Assembly (NCBI GenBank): GCA_049514955.1 | Contig: JBEKUO010000064.1 | Coordinates: 1 to 16,930 of the forward strand | Source of the DNA: Bog-159 sp049514955 | GTDB lineage: Bacteria; Acidobacteriota; Terriglobia; Bryobacterales; Bryobacteraceae | Direction: 5' to 3' | DNA: 16,930 nt | In this document: piece by piece, positions 15,726 to 16,930 of the stretch | Numbering within the stretch: the stretch's first letter is position 1 | Layout of the letters: every line of letters begins with the position of its first letter | Position numbers and translations under genes: made by a program | Notes under the pieces: model-generated | What the model saw: the letters and a program-made list of their open reading frames with translations, nothing else | Told to the model about the DNA's origin: nothing | Database searches by the model: none

Positions 15726-15731
15726 ATTATC
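15726..15731 (-). promoter_or_regulatory. Candidate -10 element of hemY
   Basis: On the minus strand GATAAT ends 9 nt before the hemY ATG at 15716 and overlaps the stop codon of the upstream protease gene. It could give hemY an independent short-leader transcript in addition to read-through. No -35 element is clear, partly because that region is occupied by the palindromic repeat. Confidence 0.35.
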
Positions 15732-16930
15732 GCAAGGGGGGGTTGGCAGGCGAAAGCGCCTGCCCCACCTTGTACTCCGATGCGAAGCGCACGCGGTCGC
15801 TGATGGACGGGTGATCGTAGAGCCAGAATTCGATAAATGGGCTTGGGTTGGGATCGTCGAGCGAGACCTCGCCGAGGATCTGGAAGGCCTCGGCGGCCTC
15901 TTCCGATGAATTCGGCACGATCCCGTGGATCACTTCGAGGCCGTAAACATCGGCGTTGTGCTCCAGCATGCGGCTGAACGAATTGCTTATCGGCTCGCTC
16001 AGAAAACTGAAGACCGCGAGCGCCAGCAGCAGCACCGGCAGCGACGCCCAATCGTCCGGGCCGCGGATCTGCCAGCGTGCGCCCCAGTGCGCCAATGCCC
16101 AGCCCATTGCGTAATACGCCAGAAACAGGAAGACCAGGATGCCCACGGCCGCCGCGGCGATACCGATCCAGACGTGACCCAGGACGTAGTGCCCCATCTC
16201 GTGCCCGAATACGAACAGGGTTTGGCTGGTATTCATCTTCTCGATGGTGTTGTCCCAGACCACTACGCGCTTGGATGCGCCGATTCCGGTTACGTAGGCA
16301 TTCAGCGATTTGAGCTTTTCGCTGGCTGTCATTTCGAACATGCGATCCGGCGGGATCTCGAGGCCGCCGCGCGCCACCACTTTCTCGATGGCCGCCACCA
16401 GCGCGGGCTGCTTGGCCGCCAGCGGCTCAAACTTGAAGAACAGCGGCTCGATCGCCAGCGGCTCGATGAACATCAGAAATACCAGGATGGGAATGGCGGC
16501 CAGCCAGAAATAGAACCACCAGCGGCGCGGGCTGCGGCGCATCACGCCGTACAATACCCAGATCAGGACTCCGGCCAGCGCAAATGTGAGCAGTTCGCCC
16601 TTGGTCCAGTCCCAGAACCAGGAACCCCACGCCTGGATGGATTGCTCGTATTTCAGCGAGAGATGATGGCCGTAGAGGGAGATCGGCAGCGATGCCGCGT
16701 CTATTGCGACCAGCAGCAGCGGCGCGAAAATGTACGCTTGCAAGATGCGGCGGCGCGAGGCGGCTTCCGCCCAGTCGCGAAAGCGCGGCGCGATCTTGGT
16801 GGCCAGTACTCCGATCAGCAGGAGTATGCCGTAAGCGGCCGCGATGAAATGCAGGCGGTTGCGGGCGGTTGCATATTCGATGGCTTTCGCGAGCTTGTCC
16901 GGCGGGAGGGTGTACGTCTTTGCGGCGGCT
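15727..16930 (-). CDS. M48 family membrane zinc metalloprotease (Ste24-like), 5' end outside window
   Basis: The frame is open to the right edge, reading YTLPPDKLAKAIEYATARNR just inside it, so the first residues are missing. A TTG at 16743 inside the frame is not a credible start, because clear M48_N-domain sequence continues upstream of it. Several transmembrane segments precede the catalytic motif FGHEMGHYVLGH (HExxH). The third zinc ligand is expected in SRMLEHNADVYGLE. This matches Ste24/HtpX-type integral membrane peptidases, which in eukaryotes process prenylated proteins and in bacteria serve membrane-protein quality control or remain uncharacterised. The C-terminal residues VGQALSPAN come from a dispersed palindromic repeat. 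hemY follows 10 bp downstream on the same strand. Confidence 0.9.
   Translation of the reverse strand, partial: AAAKTYTLPPDKLAKAIEYATARNRLHFIAAAYGILLLIGVLATKIAPRFRDWAEAASRRRILQAYIFAPLLLVAIDAASLPISLYGHHLSLKYEQSIQAWGSWFWDWTKGELLTFALAGVLIWVLYGVMRRSPRRWWFYFWLAAIPILVFLMFIEPLAIEPLFFKFEPLAAKQPALVAAIEKVVARGGLEIPPDRMFEMTASEKLKSLNAYVTGIGASKRVVVWDNTIEKMNTSQTLFVFGHEMGHYVLGHVWIGIAAAAVGILVFLFLAYYAMGWALAHWGARWQIRGPDDWASLPVLLLALAVFSFLSEPISNSFSRMLEHNADVYGLEVIHGIVPNSSEEAAEAFQILGEVSLDDPNPSPFIEFWLYDHPSISDRVRFASEYKVGQALSPANPPLR
15742..15768. repeat. 27-bp palindromic repeat, copy 2 (inside the protease reading frame)
   Basis: It is identical over all 27 bp to the copy at 1971-1997 and in the same orientation. 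The core at 15745-15764 has arms GGCAGGCG/CGCCTGCC and an AAAG loop. Read on the minus strand it is exactly nine codons in frame with the M48 protease and supplies VGQALSPAN near the C-terminus. Confidence 0.88.

Overview
The window looks like chromosome of an acidobacterium, most plausibly from the Solibacter/Bryobacter group. This rests on the high G+C, many short secretory signal peptides, a DUF4252 gene pair, a roughly 950-residue Asp-box/BNR protein, an FG-GAP (VCBS-type) repeat protein, and short GC-rich palindromes between genes. The taxonomic call is inference from gene style, because the window has no rRNA or other marker.

Layout, left to right. (1) Positions 2-831 hold the end of a DUF4252 gene and a tightly overlapped secreted companion that may be its diverged copy. 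(2) A palindrome cluster is followed by a two-transmembrane, one-pore K+ channel with a cytoplasmic RCK (TrkA-N/TrkA-C) domain (959-1963). (3) After another palindrome come a single-pass MCE/MlaD-type protein (2051-3079) and, convergent and overlapping it by 14 bp, a free-standing alanyl-tRNA editing protein with a DHHA1 tail (3066-4244). (4) Divergent from that is a secreted metal-dependent amidohydrolase (4286-5551). It is followed by a decayed two-gene cassette ending in the N-terminus of an HNH endonuclease (5554-5967). (5) A secreted protein with 13 FG-GAP calcium motifs lies on the minus strand (6003-8303). (6) A VOC-family gene is translationally coupled (GTGA) to a 955-residue secreted Asp-box/BNR protein (8527-11873). 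(7) An accessory block of about 2.2 kb (12029-14330) follows. (8) On the minus strand, a membrane M48 metalloprotease (5' end outside the window) runs into a HemY-type porphyrinogen oxidase gene (14331-15716).

The accessory block is the most interesting part. It is bracketed by two direct copies of the last 47 codons of hemY: the true end of the intact gene (14331-14471) and a detached, diverged copy with an internal stop (12029-12169). The two copies align without gaps over the 131 bp I compared, at about 83% identity. Between them lie only toxin-antitoxin or abortive-infection type genes: an apparently intact brnT-brnA pair, a VapB-like antitoxin with a vapC PIN toxin broken by one extra base, and an AbiU2-like HEPN gene broken by two one-base deletions. 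A long nested inverted repeat also lies in the block. The arrangement resembles an element that entered at the 3' end of hemY, restored the gene, left the old 3' end at its far edge, and is now decaying. No integrase is visible, so this mechanism is a hypothesis.

Two other themes recur. GC-rich hairpin repeats sit next to many gene ends, and one identical 27-bp copy has become the C-terminal coding sequence of the M48 protease. Several genes have a TATACT-like -10 hexamer only 6-16 nt before the start codon and little or no Shine-Dalgarno sequence, which suggests leaderless or very short-leader transcripts.
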